From Bacillota bacterium (GTDB lineage: Bacteria; Bacillota; Clostridia; Lachnospirales; Lachnospiraceae): a stretch of 64,000 nt of DNA. The DNA is taken from assembly GCA_023414875.1 (NCBI GenBank), contig JAEZMV010000013.1, forward strand, positions 1-64,000, read 5' to 3'. This document shows, piece by piece, positions 15,831 through 24,414 of this stretch; positions within the stretch are counted from its first letter, which is position 1, and each line of letters starts with the position of its first letter. The notes beneath the pieces are model-generated. The model had not been told where the DNA came from. It did not search any database and saw only the letters and a list, made by a program, of their open reading frames with translations. The position numbers were made by a program, and so were the translations under genes.

Positions 15831-16241
15831 ATTCTTCTCCTCCTACGAATAATAGGACACCTCATATAGACTTTAATCTATATAATATACTGCTAAACTC
15901 ATACACTTTGAATAATAAGCTGCTCATCTTCACAGTCTCTGCATCCTCGTTCAAATCAAGGAGCTTATTCTGACATTATGACTACCTAGGTTGCAGAACT
16001 TGACCTTCCTCTGTCTCGATTACTTCTACCTATATTTTACTATATAATTTCTTTTGCTACAATCGAACATGATATTAAAAATACGAGGAGTCTGCAAAAA
16101 CAGACTCCTCGTACCGAATGCTACCTGGTTACTATGTGTTGGTTTATATGAACATTCTCTACTTCATAATGAAAAGTCTGTTCAAGAACAAGATGAGGAT
16201 TAGGTCTCCAAAATCATTAATACTACTTACATAAAAACCGG
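15831..16241. other. Intergenic region with an orphan hairpin
   Basis: No gene recognised on either strand. The one clear element is a 12-bp perfect hairpin, ACGAGGAGTCTG (16083-16094) with CAGACTCCTCGT (16101-16112), loop CAAAAA. No gene ends beside it, so it may be what is left of a lost gene or the 3' end of an unannotated RNA. Confidence 0.45.
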
Positions 16242-16290
16242 TTGACATTCAAACAATATTTTGTTATTATTTACCTACCAACCGTTTGGT
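16242..16290 (+). promoter_or_regulatory. tetR promoter and operator
   Basis: TTGACA at 16242-16247, TATTAT at 16265-16270, spacer 17 bp. The near-palindrome ACCAACCGTTTGGT (16277-16290) directly follows the -10, where a TetR protein would block its own transcription. Confidence 0.8.
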
Positions 16291-16319
16291 TAATATCTCT
16301 AATTATGGAGGTCTCAGTT

Positions 16320-16913
16320 ATGGGTCAGGGTTTAATAACAAGGGAAAGAATCTTTCAGGCTGCACTGAAAACCTTTGCCCTACATGGCTTTGAAGGTGCA
16401 CGTATGGATAAGATCGCTGCCGAAGTCGGTATTAATAAAGCTTCTCTTTACTTTCATTTTAAAAACAAGGAAGAAATCTTCTGGGAGCTATTTAAAGACA
16501 TCGTACAAAAATACCGGGATAAGATGAAGACAATCGTAATAGGCTTCCAGAATATTCCATGTAAAGAGCGCTTAAAAACGATCTGTCGTGAATATCTGGA
16601 ATATAACTATGATAATGCTGAAATGGATTTCTGGAATCGCGTATACTATTTACCTCCTTCCAACCTAAGAGAAGAAATTATTTCAATTACTTCAGAAAGC
16701 ATGAAGGAATTTGTCGCCGATCTGGCCTTTATCATGGAGGAAGGCATAAAGCAAAAAGAGCTTCGGCCTATGAATCCAAGTCATATGGCGAATACATTTT
16801 ATTATATATTAACCTGCATCGATTTATCGTCAGGGTTAATGGATAAAGAACAGGCTCTACTAGATATGGATTGCTGTTTTGAAGTTTTATGGAATGGGAT
16901 AAAGGGTATGTAG
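16320..16913 (+). CDS. TetR family transcriptional regulator
   Basis: About 197 residues from MGQGLITRERIFQAALKTFA. The helix-turn-helix (FEGARMDKIAAEVGINKASLYFHFKNKEEIFWE) is clear, with a helical ligand-binding domain after it. ATG 16320 has GGAGG 8 nt upstream; the reading upstream of it runs through the promoter and is not coding. The pair of dyads (one here, one before the aldo-keto reductase gene) argue that it controls both itself and that gene. The inducer is unknown. Confidence 0.92.
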   Translation: MGQGLITRERIFQAALKTFALHGFEGARMDKIAAEVGINKASLYFHFKNKEEIFWELFKDIVQKYRDKMKTIVIGFQNIPCKERLKTICREYLEYNYDNAEMDFWNRVYYLPPSNLREEIISITSESMKEFVADLAFIMEEGIKQKELRPMNPSHMANTFYYILTCIDLSSGLMDKEQALLDMDCCFEVLWNGIKGM

Positions 16914-16927
16914 GAACCTTTTATTTA

Positions 16928-16963
16928 ACAAGTGAATTGGCTTGCCAATTCATCTTGTTTTTT
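16928..16963 (+). terminator. Intrinsic terminator after tetR
   Basis: GAATTGG-CTTG-CCAATTC extended by ACAAGT/ATCTTGT and followed by TTTTTTC, 12 bp after the tetR stop. Confidence 0.8.
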
Positions 16964-16972
16964 CTTGTTAAT

Positions 16973-16986
16973 CTACCGAACGGTAG
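16973..16986 (+). promoter_or_regulatory. Second TetR-type operator
   Basis: CTACCGAACGGTAG is a 12/14 palindrome sharing ACCG/CGGT half-sites with the operator at the tetR promoter. It lies 70 bp before the aldo-keto reductase ATG. Confidence 0.7.
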
Positions 16987-17054
16987 GTAGTCTATGTAAC
17001 GACTTGCTATTAGTATGTTATGAATAAAACCATTATATAAAGGAGGATATTATT

Positions 17055-18041
17055 ATGGAACAAAGAGTTTTAGGAAAATCAGGGATTAAGGTCAGCCCTA
17101 TGGGACTGGGCTGTTGGGCAATCGGAGGTCAATTTTATATGGACGGTAAAGTTGATGGTTATGGTGAGACCGACGATAACATGTCAATCACAGCAATCAA
17201 AACTGCATTAGATTTAGGTATTAATTTTATTGACACCTCAGATACCTATGGTGTCGGACATAGTGAAAGGTTAATCGGAGAGGCAATCAAAGGTCGTAGA
17301 TCTCAGATTGTCCTCTCCACCAAGTTCGGTTACTTTGGTAGTGATGCCACAAAAACTCTTCAGGGTTACAACATATCTCCGGATTACATTGAGAGGGCCT
17401 GCGAGGCTTCTCTGAAACGTCTTCAGACAGACTATATCGACCTTTATTTGCTTCATGTATGGGAAATCGGACTATCAGAGATGGAATCTGTAATCCAAAC
17501 CTTGGATAAACTCGTTTCCAAAGGGAAAATTAGAACATATGGCTGGAGTACAGATTTAACGGGTGGTGCCAAATTATTTGCAGAACATCAAAACTGTAGT
17601 GCCTTCATGCAAGAGTTAAATGTCCTTTTTGGTAATGAAGAGCTTCTTAAGCTATGCGAGGAAAAAGGACTTGCTAGTATTAATCGCAGTCCCTTAGCGA
17701 TGGGCTTATTAAGCGGAAAATTTAATAGAGACTCTATATTGACCAAGGAAGATGTCCGCGGAGCTGGTCATACTTGGGTTGATGCAATGTTCAAGGATGG
17801 TAAACCCAATCCCAATGCTTTTGATAAAATAAATGCGATCCGAGATATTTTAACTACCGGAGGAAGGACACTGGTTCAGGGCTCCCTCGCCTGGCTTTGG
17901 GCTAAGAGTGGGGTTACCATCCCGATGCCGGGCTTCAAATCCGTAGAACAGGTTAAAGAAAATGTTAAATCCATTGATTTCGGCCCACTTCCACAGGCTC
18001 AAATGATGGAAATCGACAAGATTTTAAGGAGTATGGAATAA
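17055..18041 (+). CDS. Aldo/keto reductase
   Basis: 328 residues, normal for NAD(P)H-dependent aldo/keto reductases of the YhdN/AKR11-12 type. The start LGKSGIKVSPMGLGCWAIGG, the catalytic-region GINFIDTSDTYGVGHSERLIGEA (Asp and Tyr), the Lys in ILSTKFGY-like VLSTKFGY and the His in YLLHVWE complete the tetrad. The cofactor region SLAWLWAKSGVTIPMPGFKS is present. AAAGGAGG precedes the ATG. A TetR operator lies in its upstream region, so it is the probable effector of that cassette, perhaps detoxifying aldehydes or ketones. Confidence 0.92.
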   Translation: MEQRVLGKSGIKVSPMGLGCWAIGGQFYMDGKVDGYGETDDNMSITAIKTALDLGINFIDTSDTYGVGHSERLIGEAIKGRRSQIVLSTKFGYFGSDATKTLQGYNISPDYIERACEASLKRLQTDYIDLYLLHVWEIGLSEMESVIQTLDKLVSKGKIRTYGWSTDLTGGAKLFAEHQNCSAFMQELNVLFGNEELLKLCEEKGLASINRSPLAMGLLSGKFNRDSILTKEDVRGAGHTWVDAMFKDGKPNPNAFDKINAIRDILTTGGRTLVQGSLAWLWAKSGVTIPMPGFKSVEQVKENVKSIDFGPLPQAQMMEIDKILRSME

Positions 18042-18068
18042 TATCAAGACTACACAGGAATCTTTGAA

Positions 18069-18096
18069 CCCCCCATGGCATTGGAGTCATGGGGGG
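18069..18096. terminator. Shared hairpin between convergent genes
   Basis: CCCCCCATG (18069-18077) pairs with CATGGGGGG (18088-18096). It lies after the aldo-keto reductase stop, and the stop codon of the convergent membrane-protein gene (18087-18089) falls inside the stem. Confidence 0.65.
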
Positions 18097-18752
18097 TCCA
18101 TCGACCTAAATTTTGATCGTAGACTGATTATCTTCCTTTTTTTCCGATATATAATATACATAATTATAATCATTATAAATAATGCTCCCCATCCGGTAAG
18201 GCCTATCAAGAAGAATATAAAACTAGAAGAAAATAAGCACATAAACGCAATAAAACAACAGAGGGCAGAGGTAAAACACAGTCCACTTAATATAATACCA
18301 TATTTCCCTTCCTTAATAAAAATAACACCTAAAAATAAAACAGATACAGGGAATAAAGTAGTCCATGAAAGCAGTTCAATATTGCGGCTTATCGAATAAT
18401 CTCCATAAAAATTCAAAACGCTTTTTACGGGATCGCTTGTCAATAAGGCACTAATGCCTGCAAATCTACCAATAAAAATCAAAGCTGAGAAAAGAATGGA
18501 AAAAATATAAGCAACCTTTCCGCAATTCTTATTATGTTCTGTATGATTAATATCCTTAACAAAGAATACATATATTACTGCTGATAAAATTACCACAATA
18601 TGTATAATAAATTGCATGCTCGTATTGCTCACCAATTGCATTTTTAAAATAAACGTTAATGCTACTAATATCAAATATAGCAAATCTATTAATAACAAAT
18701 TTACAGCCCAGTTTATTTGATTAAGAGCTCTTCTATAATTAGAATTCCTCAT
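18087..18752 (-). CDS. Hypothetical multi-pass membrane protein
   Basis: 221 residues with six predicted membrane helices (including LLLIDLLYLILVALTFIL, FIIHIVVILSAVIYVFFV, VAYIFSILFSALIFIG and MIIIMYIIYRKKRK). The C-terminus is basic. No motif I recognise and no operon partner. No strong ribosome site is visible before its ATG, which lies in AT-rich DNA. The last codons overlap the shared terminator hairpin. Confidence 0.65.
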   Translation of the reverse strand: MRNSNYRRALNQINWAVNLLLIDLLYLILVALTFILKMQLVSNTSMQFIIHIVVILSAVIYVFFVKDINHTEHNKNCGKVAYIFSILFSALIFIGRFAGISALLTSDPVKSVLNFYGDYSISRNIELLSWTTLFPVSVLFLGVIFIKEGKYGIILSGLCFTSALCCFIAFMCLFSSSFIFFLIGLTGWGALFIMIIIMYIIYRKKRKIISLRSKFRSMDPP

Positions 18753-18922
18753 AATTTATTTTTAGTAGCAGACTGTATGGTATGTTTGAAAGCATTGTGA
18801 AATAAACATTTCTAACTATCTTTACACAAAACACTGTCTACTACGTTCTCCTTTCTATAAATTTATCAAAACTGAATTTATGTGTTCACCTATCAGATAG
18901 ACAAATTGAAATTTGGCGGCCA

Positions 18923-19249
18923 TCATAACTGTGTTATTTCGTCGGCAATCATCTGAACAGTTTTGTTGCTGGTATCAATTTTAATAGAGTCGAGAGTTTG
19001 ATACATTGGTATTCTTTCTACACTTCTATCAATAACATCTACAGTACGAATACCCTTTTCCACATCTGCCGTTAATCTCTCTCGCAAATGGATTTCATCT
19101 ATATCCAGATAGCCACAATGCTCATATAGTTTTTTCGCTGTTGGGTTATACACGTTCACATATAATCGGATACCCGTTGCTTCTAATTCTATTTTCAAAT
19201 CATTCGCTTTATTAGCTGTTTTCTTTTTTACTCTCTCTGCCCACAGTAT
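18923..19249 (-). pseudogene. Chimeric remnant: GNAT acetyltransferase piece joined to a P-loop kinase tail
   Basis: The open frame runs from a TAG at 19250-19252 to a stop at 18923. Its first part (ILWAERVKKKTANKANDLK, then ATGIRLYVNVYNPTAKKLYE and HCGY) is the C-terminal acetyl-CoA-binding half of a GNAT acetyltransferase; the N-terminal half is absent. From about LTADVEKGIR onward it reads like the end of a small-molecule kinase (IPMYQTLDSIKIDTSNKT, then VQMIADEI). A TTG at 19198 could start a 91-residue product, but no ribosome site is seen. It looks like a fusion of two decayed genes. Confidence 0.55.
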
Positions 19250-19614
19250 CTATCTGCTTGTAGCCATTACATTAATAACTATACAGTATCATTATTTAAT
19301 TTGCAATATGTCCCAATTCAAAAGGATGATTGTAAAGTCTCACGCATGGCCTCCCCTTTTTAAAAAGCCCTTCTAAACAAATATATAAAAATTCAGTAGC
19401 ATGCTGATCAACACACCTTCGTAACGCCACCCATATAGCTCGTCCGGTATATATGTAAAATACTTGCATTTTATGGAAATATTTTATATTATGAGAGTAA
19501 GGGATTTTTAAAAATTCGTTCAGGGTAGCACTGATAAAACTGAAGTATAATCTTTCATGAAATCTATAGTAGTTAATAAACTAATATTCAAATAGAAAAG
19601 GAGATGGAAATCGT
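19250..19614. other. Intergenic region with a decayed family A copy
   Basis: No gene seen. At 19341-19376 the string GGCCTCCCCTTTTTA followed by AAAGCCCTTCT repeats the family A C-rich motif and left arm without a right arm. The final 40 bp hold the ribosome site of the broken gene that follows. Confidence 0.4.
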
Positions 19615-20867
19615 ATGAAAACGCAATAACACCGGGTGTAATGATGGATTTTGACACTACAATCCTTAATACGACAGCCGGGAAAGATGTTGCAACCAAC
19701 GGAATTATAAGATTTGAATTAAAGGATGACACAGCTGGAGTTGCGGAAGTTTCAGATGCTGGTATCCTTACTCCTTCCTATCCCGGAGCATTTAGCATTA
19801 GAGCTGTTTGTTTTGAGAGCACAGATAATTATAAGGTTTGGTTGGAGAATAAGGAGGATAATGCTGATTATTTAACAGCAGCCAGTAGCTGGGTAACCGT
19901 TAATGTACAATCTACAGAAGCCACTGCTTCAACGCAGAAAGAATTAAATAATTTATTATCCTCTGATATTATTACCAAAATCACAATATCTGCTAAAGAT
20001 CAATATTTCATTATATCAAAGAATGATTATTCTGATAAGACGCTTGTTGTTGATACACCTAATACGAAAATTGATAATCAAGCTACATTTAAGGAAATCT
20101 ACATAAAATCAGCCTCGAAATGGAATGAGTATGCGGTAGATAACAGCTTTACTGTATATAACTGTGGTATTGAGTTTAATATCGATAAACAAGCCCAGGT
20201 GAAATATATTAAACTGGATTCGTTGTCTACGAATTCTGTGACCACTGATCCGTACAATAATAATATTGTAATGAACGTCAATGGTACCCTTAGAACACTT
20301 GATGTTATGACTGGAAACAATATATCTATTAGCGGAACAGGAAATTACGTAACTGTTAACGTAATGGGTAGTAAATCCAACATAAGATCATCCATTCCAA
20401 TTATATTAAATTCATATGTTGACTTCGATGCCTCATTATTAATTGGTTCCGAACATTCCTTTCTATTTATATATGGAGATGTTACTGCTACTGTAGAAAA
20501 TATAACAACAGATGTATTGCATATCTATAATGATGGGGACTATGTAGATTTGAAATCAAGCCATACCCTGAAAAAAATAGGTAAAACATTCTCAAGTAAT
20601 CCAATTAATACATATTTTATTACAAAGCAGACACCCATCGCATCTTCAGTTGTGCATTCAACTGCGATAATTCCAGGAAAAGCATTAAGCACTTCGGTAT
20701 TGCATGGAACGTTTTACTATAATTCAATGTTGATCAACGGAACATTAACCTGGTGTGAGCCTGATACCGTGGTAAACTCCACTGGTTATTACGATTGGAT
20801 TTTTACACCCACGGATTCAGTCCATTATAATGCAGTATCCGGAAAGGCATATGTCGTGGTAAATTAA
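19615..20867 (+). pseudogene. Surface/secreted beta-rich protein gene broken at its 5' end
   Basis: A good ribosome site (AAAGGAGATGG) precedes ATG 19615, but that frame stops after four codons (MKTQ). The long frame, readable from about 19616 and with its first ATG at 19641, encodes 408 residues. It starts mid-domain (MMDFDTTILNTTAGKDVATN, Ig/Big-like) and continues through a region rich in Asn/Thr/Ser beta repeats (ITISAKDQYFIISKNDYSDK, ISGTGNYVTVNVMGSKSN). No signal peptide is present in the open frame. A small deletion or frameshift has apparently removed the leader. If translated from 19641 the product would stay in the cytoplasm. Confidence 0.6.
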
Positions 20868-20904
20868 TTCCTTGATAAATATAGCTTTAAGAACACCATT
20901 TTAC

Positions 20905-20983
20905 TCTCGGTGGAACATTATGAAATCTCAAATGTATAGCCTAACCATCTAATGAAAACCCTGCCGAAAAAGGCAGGGTTTTT
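20905..20983 (+). terminator. Intrinsic terminator within a diverged family A copy
   Basis: AAAACCCTGCC-GAAAAA-GGCAGGGTTTTT (20955-20983) is a strong terminator after the broken surface gene. Just before it, GGAACATTATGAAATCTCAA and TGTATAGCCTAACCATCTAA follow the body and C-rich-motif positions of copy A2 in diverged form, so it may descend from that family. Confidence 0.7.
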
Positions 20984-20989
20984 AATATG

Positions 20990-21207
20990 TTAAAATCGAA
21001 TTTGTTCAACTTCCAGCTCTATTAACTTCTTAATATCATCTGCATGATAATCTTCTTGATTTATATTAAAACGGAATATTCTTCTGCGTATCTTGAGTAT
21101 GGTACACTCCTGACATCTAATATATAGTTTATATCATGAATTTTAAGCAACTTTATAAATTCATTTATATTATGTTGTGAATGACCAACCGTATATAATA
21201 ATTCCAT
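20990..21207 (-). pseudogene. DUF488 family gene remnant
   Basis: AGGAAGTG precedes ATG 21207. The first 48 codons (MELLYTVGHSQHNINEFIKL and on to DVRSVPYSRYAEEYS) are the unmistakable start of a DUF488 protein, then a stop. A second frame directly after carries NQEDYHADDIKKLIELEVEQ and IRF, resembling a later part of the family. The middle and most of the C-terminal part are missing, so the gene is deleted internally and frameshifted. Confidence 0.7.
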
Positions 21208-21242
21208 ATTATCACTTCCTATAATTATTGTGTGGTTAACCT

Positions 21243-22199
21243 TTATCTATAATTTAATAATATCATCTTAAGTCTTTCCTTTACATATTGTCGCAGTTCA
21301 AGAGGTTCTATTATCTCGGCTTTTCCTATGATATCCATGGCTTCATTGCAGGCGCATTCATACTTATGCATATTAACTACAGCAAAAATATTATCATTGA
21401 CTATATGCGTTTGATATATTTCAAGGTTATTTAGTATATCTCTGTCATATTTATGCAACTTTATAGTAACCGAATACCTTTCAGCATCGTTACGATTTTT
21501 TTTAAAACTATCTTCACTTGTCCTCCAATATTGTGTCAGTAAAAAGTTAGCAGGTATTGAAAATGATTCTTCCAGTAATTCAACCTTTTTTATTCTTTCA
21601 CATTTAAATGTTCTTACCTCTTTGCTGTGTTCGCAATGAGCTACAAGATACCATTCCATATTTTTAACAACCATTCCGTATGGATGAACATTTCTTTCAC
21701 TATTTTTACCCTCATTTTTTTCATACCAGATTCTAAGCATCTTTGATTGCCATACTGATTTTCTGATTATATCTAAAAATGGTACATCTGCTCGTTTTCC
21801 CCACCAGGGAATTTCATCATAATAAAAACGTTCTCTAGCTTTTTTGATGTCTGAACTATACTCTGACGGAAGACTTTTCTCCAGTTTGAGCAGGGTATTT
21901 TCCAGCTTCAGTCCGGCATTCGTTTGCCCTTCAGGACGGATACCAATTCCACACAAATAAAGATTGATAACATCTTCCGCATATAGATGGTCCATATCAA
22001 TATGATATCCATCCATTAAGTAAAATCCTCCATTAGGTCCTGTAGTTGCAGTCAACGGGATACCTGCTTCACATAATGTATCGATATCTCTGTAAATGGT
22101 TCTAATCGTAACTTCAAGCGCCTGAGCTAATTCCTTTGCATTCATATGTCCTCTAGATTCAATTAATAATAATATTGCAATCAACCTATGTAACCGCAT
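21243..22199 (-). CDS. YafY-type transcriptional regulator (HTH plus WYL domain)
   Basis: 318 residues. The N-terminal winged helix (MNAKELAQALEVTIRTIYRDIDTLCEAGIPL) is of the DeoR-like HTH_11 kind, and the WYL domain covers about 140-230 with KNMEWYLVAHCEHSKEVRTF. The C-terminal WCX extension follows. Such proteins sense nucleotides or DNA damage products or regulate neighbouring metabolism. A GGCAGGG ribosome site precedes the ATG. The divergent oxidoreductase gene at 22440 is a candidate target. Confidence 0.9.
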   Translation of the reverse strand: MRLHRLIAILLLIESRGHMNAKELAQALEVTIRTIYRDIDTLCEAGIPLTATTGPNGGFYLMDGYHIDMDHLYAEDVINLYLCGIGIRPEGQTNAGLKLENTLLKLEKSLPSEYSSDIKKARERFYYDEIPWWGKRADVPFLDIIRKSVWQSKMLRIWYEKNEGKNSERNVHPYGMVVKNMEWYLVAHCEHSKEVRTFKCERIKKVELLEESFSIPANFLLTQYWRTSEDSFKKNRNDAERYSVTIKLHKYDRDILNNLEIYQTHIVNDNIFAVVNMHKYECACNEAMDIIGKAEIIEPLELRQYVKERLKMILLNYR

Positions 22200-22439
22200 T
22201 ATAACCCTGCCTTTTCTTTTTACTTAGGTAATACACTCCCAGCTTATTTGACAATTATGTTTCCCTATACTTTTAATAACACCGTTAAAATATTTCTAAT
22301 ATTATATTATTTATGACATATAGCTGTCAACAATCCTTTGGTAAAATACAAATTATAAACTATAAAAGAAATGTTTGTACTTGCATAATCCATAGTAAAA
22401 ATATATGTTCAAAAAGCATGTACAAAATAGGAGGAAATT

Positions 22440-23375
22440 ATGAAAATAGGAGTACTGGGAACAGGCTTTGGTTCTACTCATTTAGAAATCTATAAAAAGA
22501 TTGATGGAGTTGACATTGCCAAATTATATGGTAGAAACGAAGAAAAGCTAAAGTATCTTGGTGAAAAATTTAAAGTAACAACAACTCAGAATATATCCGA
22601 CGTTATTCATGACCCTGAGATCGAATTAATTGATATTTGTCTTCCGACAAAAGTACATACCCAATATATTCTTGAAGCATTAAAGGCCGGTAAAAATGTT
22701 TTTTGTGAAACGCCTCTTTGTTACAATCGTGATGAACTAACCTTAATAATGAAAGCTGAGCAAGAATACGGAAAACATGTGTTTGTGGATCAGTTTATTA
22801 AATTTCAATCAGAGTATCAATATCTTTACAAAGTATATAAAGATAATTCTTATGGCAAACTCAAATCGCTTACCATTACAAGAAAAACGCCTCCAATTTG
22901 GGGATCATTGGGAGTCAGCAAGATTATTACAGACCTTATGCTTCATGATCTTGATTATTCTGTATGGCTTCTTGGAATACCATATAATAAATATATAGCT
23001 GCAATTTCAAGTAATCAGGATGAAGCATATGTAAGAGCTAATCTTCAATATAATAATACGAATATAGATATTATTGCTTCTTCTATGATGCCTAAAAGCT
23101 TTCCTTTTACCGTAGGTTATGAAGCTATTTTCGAAAAAGGATTGCTGGAATATCATGCAAGCTTTACTCCTGAAGGACCTATAAGTTCTCTTACAGAATA
23201 TACATCAAGTAAGAAAAATGAAATAAAATTAGATGATCAAAACCCGTATGAGTATGCGATAAGGCATGTTATCGAATGCTGTAAATGTAAGCAAGAATCC
23301 GTTATTAGTGCTTCGACTGCTGCCAATTCCCTAATAATTGCATTTGATCTAAATAATATGTTGCATCATGTATAG
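22440..23375 (+). CDS. Gfo/Idh/MocA family oxidoreductase
   Basis: 311 residues. The N-terminal Rossmann fold begins MKIGVLGTGFGSTHLEIY (GxGxxxxxH) and the central motif CETPLCYN replaces the usual EKP (E-T-P here, so the catalytic-region Lys is absent). LMLHDLDYSVWLLG matches the HxxD region. It uses NAD(P) to oxidise or reduce sugars or inositols; the loss of the EKP lysine may alter activity. AGGAGG lies 6 nt before the ATG. A strong terminator follows it. Confidence 0.88.
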   Translation: MKIGVLGTGFGSTHLEIYKKIDGVDIAKLYGRNEEKLKYLGEKFKVTTTQNISDVIHDPEIELIDICLPTKVHTQYILEALKAGKNVFCETPLCYNRDELTLIMKAEQEYGKHVFVDQFIKFQSEYQYLYKVYKDNSYGKLKSLTITRKTPPIWGSLGVSKIITDLMLHDLDYSVWLLGIPYNKYIAAISSNQDEAYVRANLQYNNTNIDIIASSMMPKSFPFTVGYEAIFEKGLLEYHASFTPEGPISSLTEYTSSKKNEIKLDDQNPYEYAIRHVIECCKCKQESVISASTAANSLIIAFDLNNMLHHV

Positions 23376-23449
23376 TATTACGATTTGTCTTTTATGATGT
23401 GGCAGGCTGTTTGCTTTTAAGACCATTCAGCGCAAGATTCTCCCCACTA

Positions 23450-23493
23450 GCAAACCCCCTGTTACAATGACGTAGCAGGGGGTTTGCTTTTTT
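23450..23493 (+). terminator. Strong terminator built from a family A hairpin
   Basis: A 16-bp stem (23450-23465 with 23472-23487, one G-U pair), loop AATGAC and TTTTTT. TTCTCCCCACTAG just upstream is a worn copy of the C-rich motif. Another right-arm fragment (GTGGCAGGCTGTTTGCTTTT) lies at 23399-23418. It separates the convergent oxidoreductase and permease genes. Confidence 0.88.
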
Positions 23494-23508
23494 GTAGAAT
23501 GCTCAATT

Positions 23509-24414
23509 TTATACTTTTAGAATATTTATAATGAAACCCATTAAAAATGAAAAAATGATCACATATAATAAATACATTATAAACCGTCGAGTACCCAATA
23601 CTATTTTGACAGCACCCAGATTTGTTATTTTGGTAGCCGGTCCGGTAATCATAAATGCTGCTGCGGATCCCATGCTCATACCGTCATATAGCCACCCTCG
23701 TAAAAGAGGTATCGTTCCTCCCCCGCATACGTAAAGTGGAACACCAATGGTAGCAGCCATCAACACACCAAATCCTTCGTTTCTACCAAATAAATTAACA
23801 AATGCATCTGTTGGAACATATCTCTGAAACAATGCTGATAATGCTATTCCTAATAAAAAGTATAACCCCGTAGCCTTAACATTCCGAATGAAATTCTTAA
23901 GTAAACGTATCAGAATATTAGGGTCTGTGTCACGGCTTTTTGGTTCCGCAAAGGAAGAAAAGTTAAAAAAAGAGGTTTTCTTGTAAAATATATGTACTAG
24001 CAGCCCCGCTATGATACCACACAGAAAGCAGGATGCAATCCTTACGACTAGTGCCGTAGTTCCTAATGCTACACTGTATATAATCAGCTGAGGATTGAGT
24101 AAGATAGATGCCATCATAAAAGCAGCCAACCAATCATCTCTCATTCCCTTCTCTGAAAAGGATGCAGCAATCGGAATTGTACCATACATGCAAAGCGGTG
24201 AGGCTATGCCCAATAAACAGGCTGGGATAATACCTAATACCCCCAACTTTTTATCCTTCATACTTTTAAAAAGTAGATGAATCTTCTCCTTACCAAACAC
24301 AGACACAACCGATCCGAGGATCATACCTGTCAGCCAGTATGGAAAAATCTGATTAAATTGAATACTAAAATAAAATCTGAGATAAACAGATTCCCTGTGT
24401 AATATTTCAATCAT
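23509..24414 (-). CDS. DUF318/ArsP-type permease
   Basis: About 301 residues and eight membrane helices. ACLLGIASPLCMYGTIPIAA and the repeated motif GVPLYVCGGGTIPLLRGW (both with Cys-Gly turns) are characteristic of the PF03773 permease family, which includes ArsP arsenite/organoarsenical exporters. ATG 24414 overlaps the stop of the DUF362 lipoprotein gene by 8 bp, suggesting coupled translation; an in-frame ATG at 24432 is also possible. The pairing with a DUF362 lipoprotein suggests a redox or metal-linked role, but the substrate is unknown. Confidence 0.82.
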   Translation of the reverse strand: MIEILHRESVYLRFYFSIQFNQIFPYWLTGMILGSVVSVFGKEKIHLLFKSMKDKKLGVLGIIPACLLGIASPLCMYGTIPIAASFSEKGMRDDWLAAFMMASILLNPQLIIYSVALGTTALVVRIASCFLCGIIAGLLVHIFYKKTSFFNFSSFAEPKSRDTDPNILIRLLKNFIRNVKATGLYFLLGIALSALFQRYVPTDAFVNLFGRNEGFGVLMAATIGVPLYVCGGGTIPLLRGWLYDGMSMGSAAAFMITGPATKITNLGAVKIVLGTRRFIMYLLYVIIFSFLMGFIINILKV

